Below are positions 22,355 to 33,861 of a DNA stretch of 64,000 nucleotides, one piece after another (the stretch's first letter is position 1; the number at the start of each line of letters is the position of its first letter). The notes beneath the pieces are model-generated. The model did no database searches. It saw only the letters and a list, made by a program, of their open reading frames with translations, and was not told the origin of the DNA. A program made the translations under genes and the position numbers. This stretch comes from Reticulitermes speratus. Lineage: Eukaryota > Arthropoda > Insecta > Blattodea > Rhinotermitidae. The stretch is from contig JAJKFL010000006.1 of the NCBI GenBank assembly GCA_021186555.1, positions 38,809,478-38,873,477 of the forward strand, read 5' to 3'.

Positions 22355-22931
22355 TGTGCCTAAATTTCGCCCAGCAAATGTTGTCCTAATTTCGCATCGT
22401 GCAAAATAAGGCCTATCGAGGTATTTGCATCTCCCTTCAATACAGCTGAATTTATCGTTACAGGTGGGTCCAAAGAAACATGACACATGGAAAAAAGGCA
22501 ATATGATGAGGGCAATAATGGCCGTTAGGAAGAGGGAAATGCGTTTACTGCGAGCTTCCAAACTACGTGAAGTGCCAAAATCAACTTTCAATGACAAAGT
22601 TAACAGTAAGGAACATAATATTGAAAAATTACAAGCAGTCAATATTCGAAGTTGTAGGAAGCCTGTCTTATTGAGGCAGATTTTAAGTAGTTTTTTTTTT
22701 TCTGGAAGAGGCTGTGTGGGTAAAATTAAGAACATAGTATTCATAATTTCGCACACCACGCGTTCTTTTTATTCCTTTAAAAAGGGTAACAATGAAAAGA
22801 ATTTCAAAATTACCATAATGAATACGAAATTACTCTCAACCAGGAATGTGTTCATACCGTAAATTTTCATGTTCATGACACAGCATCTTGGGAATTTGGC
22901 GTTTATCAAAATGGGTGCGAAATTAGGCACA
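22355..22931 (+). mobile_element. pogo-like element deletion derivative with psq-type DNA-binding domain
   Basis: The ends carry matching inverted sequence: TGTGCCTAAATTTCGC at the left and GCGAAATTAGGCACA at the right. The plus-strand frame reads HDTWKKGNMMRAIMAVRKRE, then LLRASKLREVPKSTFNDKV and CRKPVL, the spacing of a psq/CENP-B-type helix-turn-helix at the N-terminus of pogo-like transposases. A pyrimidine tract ending ttatcgttacag just before it could be a splice acceptor. The DDE catalytic part is absent. Confidence 0.7.
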
Positions 22932-23046
22932 TTTACTATAAACATTGTTATATTATTATGTGGTGCATCCCTTTGTGATATACAGGCAAAATTTGAGAAA
23001 TAAAAACAGTCAATCACAACTACGTTTTTCATTAGCTCTATATTAT

Positions 23047-23091
23047 ATTGCAACATGCTTCGGCTTTTTTAAAACGCCATCATTAGGCAAT
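23047..23091 (-). ncRNA. Hammerhead ribozyme motif, left end of palindrome
   Basis: On the minus strand: stem I ATTGC, core CTAATGA (one change from CTGATGA), stem II GGC...GCC, GAAG, short stem III, GTT, then GCAAT closing stem I. Confidence 0.6.
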
Positions 23092-24580
23092 GTAAAATAC
23101 TTAAAGAAAGACTATCACACACAACACAATAAATGTTTCATTTTCATTTTATTGAGATCTCATCGTTACAGTAGTTTATGTGCTGTAAGAGCCTAAAACA
23201 AATAAAAGCAAAACGGTAAATATATATTGAAATATATTAAAATCAACATCTAGCACTTCCAATGTGAGATAGGAAGAATCTTCCATACTAAGTAGGCCTA
23301 GAAGGAATCAACTTGTAATTTAATTTTTTTTTTAGTTCAAATAACTGGCATTATTTTCTAAATAAAAAGGTAATGGAAAGGACGAAAAGTAGGATCTTAC
23401 TTCGTAATTAATACCGAAAAATGTGAGTTGGAGAAGTGTAGTTTCAATATGTGGTTATGTTCCTTTGCTTTTCTTATCTCCTCCATGTGAAGGTTAATAT
23501 GTGCTGTAAATAAATTACCATGTAAAAGTCGTAAGATTTTTTGCAACCTGTACATTAATGATAACTTATATGATTGGAGGACTTTTTGGTGCTTAAATAA
23601 ATGTAAAGAAATCGAACGCAACCCTCGTAACCGTTAGAAGACTACCTTTCACTTTTGTTCTTATAGAAGTACTGTGGGATATCATACGGAGTGTAGTTAG
23701 TTACGGATTTATGTTGACCAGTTTCAAAGAATATTTACATTCCTTCCGAACTAAAACTTTAACTCAAAATCTGCACAACACCTCCTTGAAAATGGACTTC
23801 ATATGTGCACTATTCAAAATATTATGTAAATTTTACACGTAACCACAAAATGTCCACATCTTGACACTTTGGAGGAGTTATACTTTTATAACGAGACCAA
23901 GAAAGGCAATCAGATTAATGATAAACATGCAGTTAGACCAAGTGCAATATTTGAAGTCATCACACAACATACAACACCCCTTAAATAACTACGCTCAATA
24001 TGACCCACTGGACTTCTTTAACAACAAAAGTGAAAGGTGGCCTTCTAAAAGTCAGGAGGGTTACGTTCGATTTGTTTACCTTTACGCAAGTACCAGAACT
24101 CCTTTCAGTAATGTAAGTTATTATCATTAATGTACAGGTTGCAAAGAGTTTCACCACTTTTACATAGTAATTTCTTCACAGCACATATTAACCGTCACAT
24201 GGAGGAGAAAAGAAAAGCAAAGGAACATAACCACATACTGAAACTACACTTCTCCAACTCACATTTTTCCCAATTAATTACGAAGTAAGATCCTACTTTT
24301 CATCCTTTTCAGTACCTTTTTATTTAGAAAATAATGCGAATTATTTGAACTAAAAAATTTTTAGATTACAAATTGATTCCCTCGAGGCCTACTTAGTAAG
24401 GAAAACCCTTCCCTTTCACATTGGAAGTACTAGATACTGATTTTAATATATTTAAATACATATTAACCTTTTTTCTTTCATTTGTTTTCGGCTCTCACAG
24501 CACATATACTGCTGTAAAGATGAGATATCAACTACATGAAAATGAAACATTTTATTGTGTTGTATGTGATAGTAATTTGC

Positions 24581-24622
24581 ATTGCCTGATGATTTTTTAA
24601 ACAAGCGGAAATATGTTGTAAT
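24581..24622 (+). ncRNA. Hammerhead ribozyme motif, right end of palindrome
   Basis: Stem I ATTGC, perfect core CTGATGA, decayed stem II, GGAAA, short stem III with GTT, then GTAAT. It is the mirror copy of the 23047-23091 motif. Each copy keeps a feature the other has lost. Confidence 0.55.
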
Positions 24623-25019
24623 ATAACATAAAGCAACTTAATACAAAACACAGTTGATTATGACTTTTTATTTCTCCATTAAACGTTGTTATACATATTT
24701 GTAGCCACAATGAAAGATAAATGCGTCTCTGTGTCTAACCTCCTAAAGCCTAGCACTAACATTATGTACCACCAGGCTTTTAATAACAAAAAATTCTACA
24801 TTCTGTCCACGGGGTGCATTTATGTGTTTTGTATGTATCTCAGAACAAACAGAAACTTTTGCTCTACACAACATCAACAGACTGGATTTTATAACCGAGA
24901 GGAAGAGCGTTTATTGTGCAGTACAAACTGGGTCTTTAAATAAAAGAGACTACGTTCCGCCCTTAAAGGGTTCATTACCACGCCACAGAAACGTATGATG
25001 GAATGGCGGTGTAGCAACG

Positions 25020-25245
25020 AACATTTTTAACCTAGGCACTACATGGAAGTGGGGTTTTAGCTTCACACTCCGGCGTCTTTTCCCCCGAGGAAACAGCACC
25101 CTGGGTACATTGCTTAGGAGATTGGGTATTCCGCAGAACCGACCCGAAGGCTCTGCAGAAGAGAAACATCTCTTCCCCCTGTATGGAATCGAAATCCGGT
25201 TCGTCAGTCGTGCAACCCGTAACTTCGTTGCTAACCCGTGCTATC
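25020..25245 (-). mobile_element. SINE-A, diverged
   Basis: The minus strand shows a weak head, B-box-like GGATTTCGATTCC and a body matching the 'cctccatctagtgcc' region at its far end (aacctaggcactacatgg on the plus strand). Confidence 0.6.
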
Positions 25246-25974
25246 TAATGAAATAGGAAAACGGTCATGACTTCTCAGTAAGTTAGAATAAGGAATGTTC
25301 GTAGCTGGACTGAAGGTACTTTACTGGCTTTAGCATTGGAAAGAAGCAGTCAGGTACATTTTAGGGGGCAAACATCCGAATACAAGTCTACAGCGTTATC
25401 ACAACATCAATATGCTCAATAATAACTGCATTCCAACCCCAAGAACTAAGAGTTTTTACTTACACCAACATTTCAATTTTTGTTTCCCGTTGCGTGCATC
25501 CATGTCGAGTCGATACCTACGAGAGAAATCGATTAATCCTCGTAAAGAAGTAATATTGCTGCCATAGTGAAACGTAATTCCCAATGACACAGCAGTAACC
25601 GAACAAAAAATTTTGTCTGGCACACACAGCGCCAGAAATCAATGTTTGTTTGGTTGCACTGTTTTGAAAGAAATATAACCATAAACTTCGGCACAGCGAT
25701 GGAAATCATATTAGAGGTGGCGAATTGCATTTGCCCGGAGGCTGTGCAGAGAAACCATAACGGGACTGTATAAAGAATTCACACACAAGTGAAGATGTGA
25801 TGTAAAAGTACTTGTAGTTCAGGCTGCAACGTGTTTTACATTTTTTATTGCGTTATGGTTCTCGAGACCAGTTTGACTGGTTCGATCGCAAAGTGCTGCG
25901 CAGCACTTGTTGTGGAAATGACACTGTGTTCACAGGCTTCCCGGCTGGCCTACTAGCAACCACAAGCGGGTAAA

Positions 25975-26242
25975 ATTTAAAGTTGTCCCGGCCCTTAATT
26001 AATTGAGCACAACTCCTTGAAGACGTATCGAGGTGAAGGTAGAACGCCACTTGTTCTAACCTACTGTAGGAGAGCGGTCAGTTTCACGCCCCTGCCTCTT
26101 TATCCTAAAAAAAAAAAGAGCCCCCGAAACCAACTGCATTAGATGCTGGTTAAGCCCCAGAGCCCGTCATCGGAAATCGACGCTGATGCTGTTTTCGTCC
26201 AGTATTTGGCGCAGTCCCTATACTGACTGAACTATCCCGGTT
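25975..26242 (-). mobile_element. SINE-A with the TTAATTAA-type tail unit
   Basis: On the plus strand it opens taaagttgtcccggccctta then attaattgagca, the same unit amplified at 19084-19873, and ends at a tRNA-like head (actgaactatcccgg). An 11-base A run interrupts the middle. Confidence 0.65.
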
Positions 26243-26344
26243 TTTCACGAGTGAGTTCTATATACGGTTAGGACGGATAGACAGTTTCTGTGACATTCTG
26301 GGATTTCCTTTAATAATCATTCTCTCATTATATCCAAAATGAAG

Positions 26345-26640
26345 TTAAAGGCAAAAGATAAGTTTTCCCTGTGCGTAATCAAGCATCACGCCATGAAGTA
26401 GCATGGAAAATGTAGTTATAGATAGCTCCGCCCATTCTTACCCTTGGCAGTCCATGTAAGCAGATGGTCATTTTCATGCCGTAACCTATTAACCCTCAGA
26501 GAAAGTGCCCCCTCGTATTTATTAGATATGACGCTCTGTCGGCAAGTTGAAGAAAAGAGAAAAGTCTCTGCTCCTGACTGGAATAGATTCAAGACTCCCT
26601 AGTAATTTTGTCAATATACTAAGTGTAACTATCCTCAGTT
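26345..26640 (-). mobile_element. SINE-A with the tail unit, diverged head
   Basis: The tail side reads ttttccctgtgcgtaatcaa then gcatcacgccatgaag. The head side is poorly preserved. It lies 100 bp from the previous SINE-A in the same orientation. Confidence 0.6.
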
Positions 26641-27059
26641 TTCAGACCTTCTGGGATATCATGCTGTGTCGTTAAGCGAGTGTTTCCCGACGTTTATAAG
26701 AAACGTAGTACCTCAATCTTAGAGGGTTAACAGGTCCAAGAAGAACGATCCCGTTATTTGCTGAGGAAGTTACAGACAGGACTTTCCACCGACATTAATT
26801 TTGCATTCCGTAAAAGCAGGGAACTTTTTTACCACCCAATAACTATCAAGTTACTGAAGTAGGTCCCAGATGCCTCAAATTCGCAGGGTCATCCGTTCTT
26901 CTGTGGCTTGATGCTTGCATCAACACCAACTAGCCTAAAAAGATGTAATTTACAGGAATGAAACGGATTAGGAAATGACGTAGCAATGAGCTATACGTAA
27001 TACTGTAAAGATAATTGAACGAACAAAGAAGATTTTATTGGCGTTTGTATTATGTAACG

Positions 27060-27694
27060 CAGTGTTTCTTAAGTGTTAAGAACCAAATTTGGGTCACGAA
27101 ACAAATTTGGGTCGCGAAGCTATTGTGAGAGGGTTACGAAAAAAAAAATATTTGCATAATGATTTTACAAAAGTTAATAATTTAACGAGCAATTAATCCA
27201 ACTATAAAGTGACGATGCACTACGTTAAAATTTTAGTAATAAGTCCTTCAGAATATTTTCGTTTAATATGAAGAAGGAATTATTCCTCTTTACTATTACA
27301 TATTTGTGTCAGTAAAGCTGTTCAGCCCCTTACAAACATAAAAAGGTTACGAAAACTATTACAGCCACAGCGTGATTTAAGATGCAGCCTTTCAAGTATA
27401 AATCGCGATTTGAGAAGCTTTCCAAACTTTGCAAAATCGAAGTTCACATTAACATGCACAACATTATATTTTTAAGTATTTGTAAAATTTATGAATATTA
27501 CTATTCCTTGTTGAAGGATTTCTTTATACATGTAACTGCACATATGTTTATCTTCATTTAATTAAATCATTAAAATGTCACATTCGTTATACCGATTCAC
27601 GTATTTTAAACTATCTTTATTTCTGACTCCTGAGGTCGCAAGACAAATCCATTGGCCTATGTGGATGGCGGCTCAAGAAGGTTGAGAAACACTG
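27060..27694. mobile_element. hAT-type MITE
   Basis: The ends are CAGTGTTTCTTAAG and the complement of CAGTGTTTCTCAACC, with gggtc(a/g)cgaa-type sequence inside, as in many hAT elements. No target duplication is evident, so it is old or rearranged. The interior is noncoding and AT-rich. Confidence 0.65.
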
Positions 27695-28481
27695 TCCTTC
27701 CTTCTTCATAGGCAAGGGTCAACAAATGGTGGCTCAGTTCACCAGTCAATCTAAAAATATAGGCCTACTCGTCAGATACGCCTATTTCTACACAAGAAAC
27801 CGCTTGCCTACCCATGCCTTTGTAATTCCTGCTCACTTTCACATAACCAGGCCTACAGACAGACACTAGGAAATACCTTATCCTGTATGTGTGCAACGTA
27901 TAAGTCCCAATGATCCTACCTAAACAGGGCCTAAAGAAGATAGGATAATAGGAAATGTCGGACAATGCGAAAGACAACTGGAGAAAATATCAAATAAATG
28001 TATAATTCAATTTACTATTTATACTACGAGGAAAATAAATTAAGAATTGAAATAAGAATCTCACATATAAAGGAGCATTAAAATGATGTGGATTTCTAAA
28101 TGAATGTTCATTTTTTAAAAAAAGAAGCTATGGTTATTTATTTCTAAGCCTCCTTCCTTTTTCTCTGCGGCAAGGCCACGCCAGTGCCTGAAGAGTTTAT
28201 GTCTGATGCGGTCGCCTCCCTTTGTTTTTCAACGTAAGCAAATGTGGTCTCAAAAACCTTCAAACCCCCACTATGATTCATTGTATCACAACTTTCTCTG
28301 TTCCATCGTAATTATCCTCTAAATGGTCACTCGCCATCATCACTCACTAAGTCTATCATGACGGTGTCAGGCAGCCTTTTTGTCTTCGTCGTCATTCAAC
28401 CATCCTTGCCTGTCATCGTTATTCACATATTCACAGCCTGGTATAAATACAGTTGTCATTTTGCACTTCATAAAGTAATCT

Positions 28482-28722
28482 GGGGGAGCAGAGTTACAAT
28501 GCCACTAGATGGAGGTGAGTGGTTAGATACACACTCCGACCGCTTTATCCTCATGAAAGAGCCCCCGGTACCCATTGTATGTAAGGCTGGGTGAACCCCA
28601 GAGCCGGTCTGGACTCCCTGGACAAGAGAAACATTTATTGATACTGTAGGGAATCGAACCAAGTTTCCTCGATTGTCCAGCCTGTAGCCTAGTCACTATA
28701 GCGACTACATTATCCACGCTGA
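28482..28722 (-). mobile_element. SINE-A, well preserved body and head
   Basis: The minus strand carries GTCGCTATAGTGACTAGGCT in the head, a B box close to GGTTCGATTCCC, and AGTCCAGACCGGCTCTGGGG in the body. It abuts the 3' end of the Tigger relic and may have replaced that element's terminal repeat. Confidence 0.75.
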
Positions 28723-28734
28723 TTCAAAGCCTAG

Positions 28735-30234
28735 TATACGTTTTAACAAAATAAAAACGTTTTCGCAATTTTCCTCCACTGTTTCCTCTGTCCTTTTATC
28801 TTCAATTTGTTTTTCTTCTTCTCCTGTAATCTTCTCCTCGAAGGCGCTATTTTTTTTTTTTTGCTCGATTTCCTCTCAAGCTTGGTATGTCCAATAAACA
28901 ATATCTTCTAGGTTCATTTTTCTCAAATTTTCTAACATTCCCCCTTCTTCACCCGTAACTTTAGTAAGTGAAGAAGAAGTTTCAGCTGATATTTTTTTTC
29001 AATGTTTCAGCGACACTTTGGTTAACAAAATACGCTGATATTTGCTCATAGAATAGTCACCCTTATTTTTACACTACTTCGTTCCTTTCCATTAGGATGA
29101 GAAGGCTCATTATCAATTAAGAATTGTTTTCCTTTGTATATTTTCATAATTTTAACAAATTTCTACTGAAGGGACAAATGCAGTAAGAAACCACCTTCGA
29201 AAACCGCTGCTCGAACTACATTTTTGAAGGCATGAGCTTTCTTGCATTTTCCGATAAAAGCAAGTTTTAGTTCATCGTTACCTAAGGCGTTACAGCAGGC
29301 ACTAGTCGTCACTGGTTCTTCGTTTTTTTTATGGAAGCACTATTATGTCTAACCTGATTTCGTCACAATTGTAAAGCCGTTCACCTTATAAAATATCATC
29401 CTGTATAAGAGACCGAATTAATGGATTCTCTAAATTTCAAAAATAATTCCTAATCTGCCGATAATTTTTCTTCATAGCTGCTGAGCTTCCTCACTCCATA
29501 AAGTTTTTCCCTGCGATCTGTCCGGCCTGTCCTAGCTGTGAAGTCGGATTCTCCTTCATTAAACTCCTTATGAAAATTCACCGTTTTTTCGTCTTGAAGA
29601 GGTCCGGTTATTGGTGCGTTCTTTTGTCTTTCTTGTGTGAAGCACAAAAGTGAAGTTTTACTCACCTTTACGTATTCACATTTTTTATCGTCTCCTTTCT
29701 TTCAGGCTCCATTTCAAGCTCTGGCAGAACACCACTCTTCAGTTTCGCTTCTTTCTCTCTTCCAATCACCAGCAGTAGCACAGCCAACACCATGTTCTTC
29801 TGACAGTTTTTGCACAGCTTCGCTTTTGTCTGGTGTTTGTAAGTTTTTGATTTTTGTTCTATGGCAACAACCACTCCCTTTCTGTTTCCTTTTGACATGT
29901 TAATGAAAGTAAAAAACTACTTCATGAGAAATTAGTAACTTCCATCGACAAACTGAAGCATAATTGCACGCGTGTAAATGGAGCCAGCAACGAAAGCACA
30001 ATAAAGCAACAGACAATGAACACATACATAATATATAGACAATAAACACTGTGAACACATAAATGTAGACAACTAAAATGTAGGCAGCATATGAACGTGA
30101 TAGGGAGTGTACTTCATTCCCTTACACGCTGAGTTGTTTTTTAATAAAATATAATGACTTTTGTAAAATGAATGTTCATAAACGTAATACAGCTTTCGAA
30201 AGACAATGCATGTCGGATAGTGCGGGCCCGACTG
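28735..30234 (-). pseudogene. Tigger/Jerky-type (pogo group) DNA transposon relic
   Basis: The minus-strand coding remains run from 29898: MSKGNRKGVVVAIEQK (CENP-B-like N-terminus), LEMEPERK, ERQKNAPITGPL, FNEGESDFTARTGR, YGVRKLSSYEEKLSAD, then out of frame LYNCDE (first catalytic Asp region), FVPSVE, NLEDIVYW, EEIEQ and FILLKRILGFE near 28740. At 30210-30234 the plus strand holds the complement of CAGTCGGGCCCGCACTATCC followed by TA, a good Tigger terminal repeat. The opposite terminal repeat was not found. Many frame breaks; DDE domain largely ruined. Confidence 0.75.
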
Positions 30235-30469
30235 TAATGTACCTGACACTGAATAACGTGTATATAAGGTTTCACTCATTGCTCAAATTTAATGTTCGAT
30301 ATATGCAAAGAAATAAGTCAGAGAGGGCGAGGAATATTAGCAAATAAAGGTAAAGAATCATTCCTATGTCGGCTTCATTTCTCACTCGTCACAGACAAAT
30401 AGCCAAGTAGCTTTTTTGAGCGCTGTAGAATGTAGAATGTTTAATGACGATGAAGTTGAATGTGTGTGA

Positions 30470-30650
30470 CAGGAAGTGGCTGCGACCTATTTCAGAGACA
30501 CCTAGTACACCAGCATTTGCCTGTAGTGACTGAGATAAGTCCCGAGAACCCCCAATATGAATTGTCGGAGTCATGGCCGAGATTCGAACCCGAAGTGAAG
30601 CAGCAGTGCTAATGACTCACCCACGATGTGACGGCAGTGGTCACTGTGAA
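30470..30650 (-). mobile_element. SINE-F, tRNA-derived, beside the minisatellite
   Basis: On the minus strand GTGGGTGAGTCATTAGCAC (A-box-like) is followed 20 bases later by GGGTTCGAATCTCGGCC, a clear B box, then a body with GACTCCGACAATTCATATTG. The A-box part is the same sequence as the unit of the adjacent 60-bp array. Confidence 0.6.
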
Positions 30651-32155
30651 GAATGAACTGCAGCATGAGTGCTAATGACTCAACCACGTGACGGCAGTGG
30701 TCACTGTGAAGAAAAAACTGCAGCATGAGTGCTAATGACTCAACCACGTGACGGCAGTGGTCACTGTGAAGAATGAACTGCAGCATGAGTGCTAATGACT
30801 CAACCACGTGACGGCAGTGGTCACTGTGAAGAATGAACTGCAGCATGAGTGCTAATGACTCAACCACGTGACGGCAGTGGTCACTGTGAAGAATGAACTG
30901 CAGCATGAGTGCTAATGACTCAACCACGTGACGGCAGTGGTCACTGTGAAGAAAAAACTGCAGCATGAGTGCTAATGACTCAATCACGTGACGGCAGTGG
31001 TCACTGTGAAGAAAAAACTGCAGCATGAGTGCTAATGACTCAACCACGTGACGGCAGTGGTCACTGTGAAGAATAAACTGCAGCATGAGTGCTAATGACT
31101 CAACCACGTGACGGCAGTGGTCACTGTGAAGAATGAACTGCAGCATGAGTGCTAATGACTCAACCACGTGACGGCAGTGGTCACTGTGAAGAATGAACTG
31201 CAGCATGAGTGCTAATGACTCAACCACGTGACGGCAGTGGTCACTGTGAAGAAAAAACTGCAGCCTGAGTGCTAATGACTCAACCACGTGACGGCAGTGG
31301 TCACTGTGAAGAAAAAACTGCAGCCTGAGTGCTAATGACTCAACCACGTGACGGCAGTGGTCACTGTGAAGAATGAACTGCAGCATGAGTGCTAATGACT
31401 CAACCACGTGACGGCAGTGGTCACTGTGAAGAATGAACTGCAGCATGAGTGCTAATGACTCAACCACGTGACGGCAGTGGTCACTGTGAAGAAAAAACTG
31501 CAGCATGAGTGCTAATGACTCAACCACGTGACGGCAGTGGTCACTGTGAAGAAAAAACTGCAGCATGAGTGCTAATGACTCAACCACGTGACGGCAGTGG
31601 TCACTGTGAAGAATGAACTGCAGCATGAGTGCTAATGACTCAACCACGTGACGGCAGTGGTCACTGTGAAGAATGAACTGCAGCATGAGTGCTAATGACT
31701 CAACCACGTGACGGCAGTGGTCACTGTGAAGAATGAACTGCAGCATGAGTGCTAATGACTCAACCACGTGACGGCAGTGGTCACTGTGAAGAAAGAACTG
31801 CAGCATGAGTGCTAATGACTCAACCACAATGTGACGGCAGTGGTCACTGTGAAGAAATAACTAGGGCATAAGTGCTAATGACTCAACCACGTGACGGCAG
31901 TGGTCACTGTGAAGAAAGAACTGCAGCATGAGTGCTAATGACTCAACCACGATGTGACGGTGGCGGACACTGTGAAGAAAGAACTGGGGCATGAATACTA
32001 ATGACTCAACCACGATGTGATGGTGGCGGACACTGTGAAGAAAGAACTGGGGCATGAGTGCTAATGACTCAACCACGATGTGACGGTAGTAGATAATGTG
32101 AAGAAATAACTGGAGCATGAGTGCTAACGGCTCAACTGCTTGGTGGACAGCGTGA
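30586..32155. repeat. 60-bp minisatellite, about 26 units
   Basis: From about 30650 to 31826 the unit is exactly 60 bp with very few changes (mainly gaatgaactg versus gaaaaaactg); edge units are 63 bp with cacgatgtgacgg and are more diverged. Counted by eye there are 25 exact TGACTCA and 20 exact CACGTG sequences, one of each in every central unit. Because 60 is a multiple of 3, the minus strand stays open for 418 codons repeating VESLALMLQFILHSDHCRHV; I treat this as a by-product, not a gene. The unit resembles the A-box half of the neighbouring SINE-F. Confidence 0.95.
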
Positions 32156-32528
32156 AGAAAGGAACGCCTGTAACATTTTTGTTGGAATGTCTTAAAGGGT
32201 ATGTTTAGGCGTCGACTGCGGAGTAAGGAAAGAGTGAAATTGCCTACAATTAACAAAAATAATTACTGAAGTAATGATCCAAACTGAACTGACTGAAACA
32301 GGAGTCCATTGGTGGGCTTTGGTAATGAACCGCCGAGATTTACGAAGAAACAAAATTCCTTGGTCATTTGAATAGACCTATCGATCAAAGTTACAAGGAA
32401 GACAAATTAGTAACATTCGTAACTTGAATGGGCTTTTTATTACAGAAAGCATAATGTATTCTTTAGTTCACAATGCCACGGTGGTCATGCACACCTAATT
32501 ACTTTTATACCTGAATAGAACTCTCAGT

Positions 32529-32794
32529 GCCGATCCCAGTGGCCGCGCGGTCTAAGGTGTGGGTCTGCGGCCGCTCGCTTACTGGGATTGTGGGTTCGAA
32601 TCCCACCGGGGGCATGGATGTCTGTCTCTTGTGAGTGTTGTGTGTTGTCAAGTAGAGGTCTCTGCGACGGGCTGGTCACTCGTCCAGAGGATTCCTACCG
32701 AGCGTTGTGTGTCTGAAGTGTGTGATCGCGAAACCTCGAAAAATGAGGAGGCCTAGGCCCCTTAGGGGCTGTCGAGCCATTGGGGGAAAAAAAA
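32529..32794 (+). mobile_element. SINE-C, full length, perfect 12-bp target duplication
   Basis: Head ccgatcccagtggccgcgcg, perfect B box gggttcgaatccc, body gtctcttgtgagtgttgtg, end ggggctgtcgagccattggg, then A-rich tail. agaactctcagt repeats exactly at 32517-32528 and 32795-32806. It is the youngest-looking retroposon here. Confidence 0.93.
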
Positions 32795-33244
32795 AGAACT
32801 CTCAGTACGGCGACATCGTACGAGCATACAGAAAATAGGTTACATCTCAGGCATGGATAATATCCAGCATACTATCAAAGTAAGAATTTATAGAATATGA
32901 GTGGACTTTGCATTCTATAATTGATCATATTGTAAAATGTGGAGCTCTAGAGGTACGACAGTGATAAGAAAAGACAGAGAGATAGACATAAAAGAGAAAA
33001 AAAGGAAATAGCATCGCTGCTGCGTGCAATAGATGCGACACAGGCGACCAGTTCGAAAACGCAAAATAAGATGAAAGGGTAATAATAAATATAACAGGTG
33101 AGATATATATTGCACTTAATTGTCTTCGGATTGTGGCGAAAAGTTTAAAACGAATATATTAATAACAAATCTTAAAAGAGTAACGGATTTTTAATACAAA
33201 TTTCAAATCTAATGAAACGTAATTATCTATAATTATATAATAAT

Positions 33245-33440
33245 ATGAAGCCGGCTGGGGTTCGACTCCGAATAGGGGCACTGCATATATTCCAGCTTTG
33301 AGGTGCACACAGTCTCCCGCCCAATCAGTACTGGAAGCAAAGCGGCCGGTGCTTGAAAGTAGATTTCCAGCCAGTCTCGAGGTTTGTAATGTGTAGAGCT
33401 ATACATTCACTCCTCCACACATATCATCGAGTGGATCTTC
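33245..33440 (+). mobile_element. SINE-A, 5'-truncated, diverged
   Basis: It starts at the B box (ggggttcgactccg) and runs to the pre-tail gagctatacattcactcctcc. Tail repeats lost. Confidence 0.6.
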
Positions 33441-33861
33441 ACTAACCACAGGGCCAATTTCACCAACGTCATAAAGGCCCACGTTTCACATGTCGGTTGG
33501 CTGTACCAGTCAGTTGGCTTAACGGCCAGCCGGGCAGTTTGGTTGCTGTTAATCTCTGGCTATACACACACAGTGACTTTCTTTCTGTGTAGCAACACTT
33601 GCATATTCACTCTGGGAAGAAATCTCCACGTGAAGGGTGCACTTTCCAGAGGAAGAACAGTTTCCAATTTGACTGGAAAAGCAAAACATGAGGTGATACA
33701 AAATTATAGCAATAACCATTAGTGTTTAGTGCATTATTCATCGACGCTGTCAGTTGCTAAGTTTATATACCGTTGGTGATTAATGAATAAGCACGAAGCA
33801 ATGGTCGAATAATACGCAAACGCGAAAACCTGAAGTACTGGAAGGAAACCTATCCCAGCGA

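Larger units (their letters stand above)
22995..24677. repeat. 1.7-kb imperfect palindrome, PLE-type ends
   Basis: The left arm (about 22995-23780) and right arm (about 23880-24677) are reverse complements over nearly their whole length, with an estimated 15-20% mismatch by eye. Matching blocks include ggaggagaaaagaaaagcaa on the right with its complement near 23470, and gaaataaaaa with tttttatttc at the outer edges. Both outer ends carry a hammerhead motif pointing outward. The interior codes for nothing I recognise. This looks like two PLE-type copies head to head, or one large fold-back element. Confidence 0.7.

Noticed and set aside
22425-22862. 145-codon plus-strand frame as a host gene
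   Set aside because: It lies between inverted element ends and its recognisable part is a transposase-type DNA-binding domain; the remainder is nonconserved.
30571-31827. 418-codon minus-strand open frame made of a 20-residue repeat
   Set aside because: It is the minisatellite read in a frame kept open by the 60-bp unit length. There is no start context, no non-repeat domain, and variants change residues without any sign of protein-level constraint.
31861-32256. 131-codon minus-strand open frame
   Set aside because: Continuation of the same array through its 63-bp edge units.
32529-32620. tRNA-Leu-like gene
   Set aside because: It has A and B boxes but is followed by a SINE body and flanked by a retroposon target duplication, and the same head recurs five more times.
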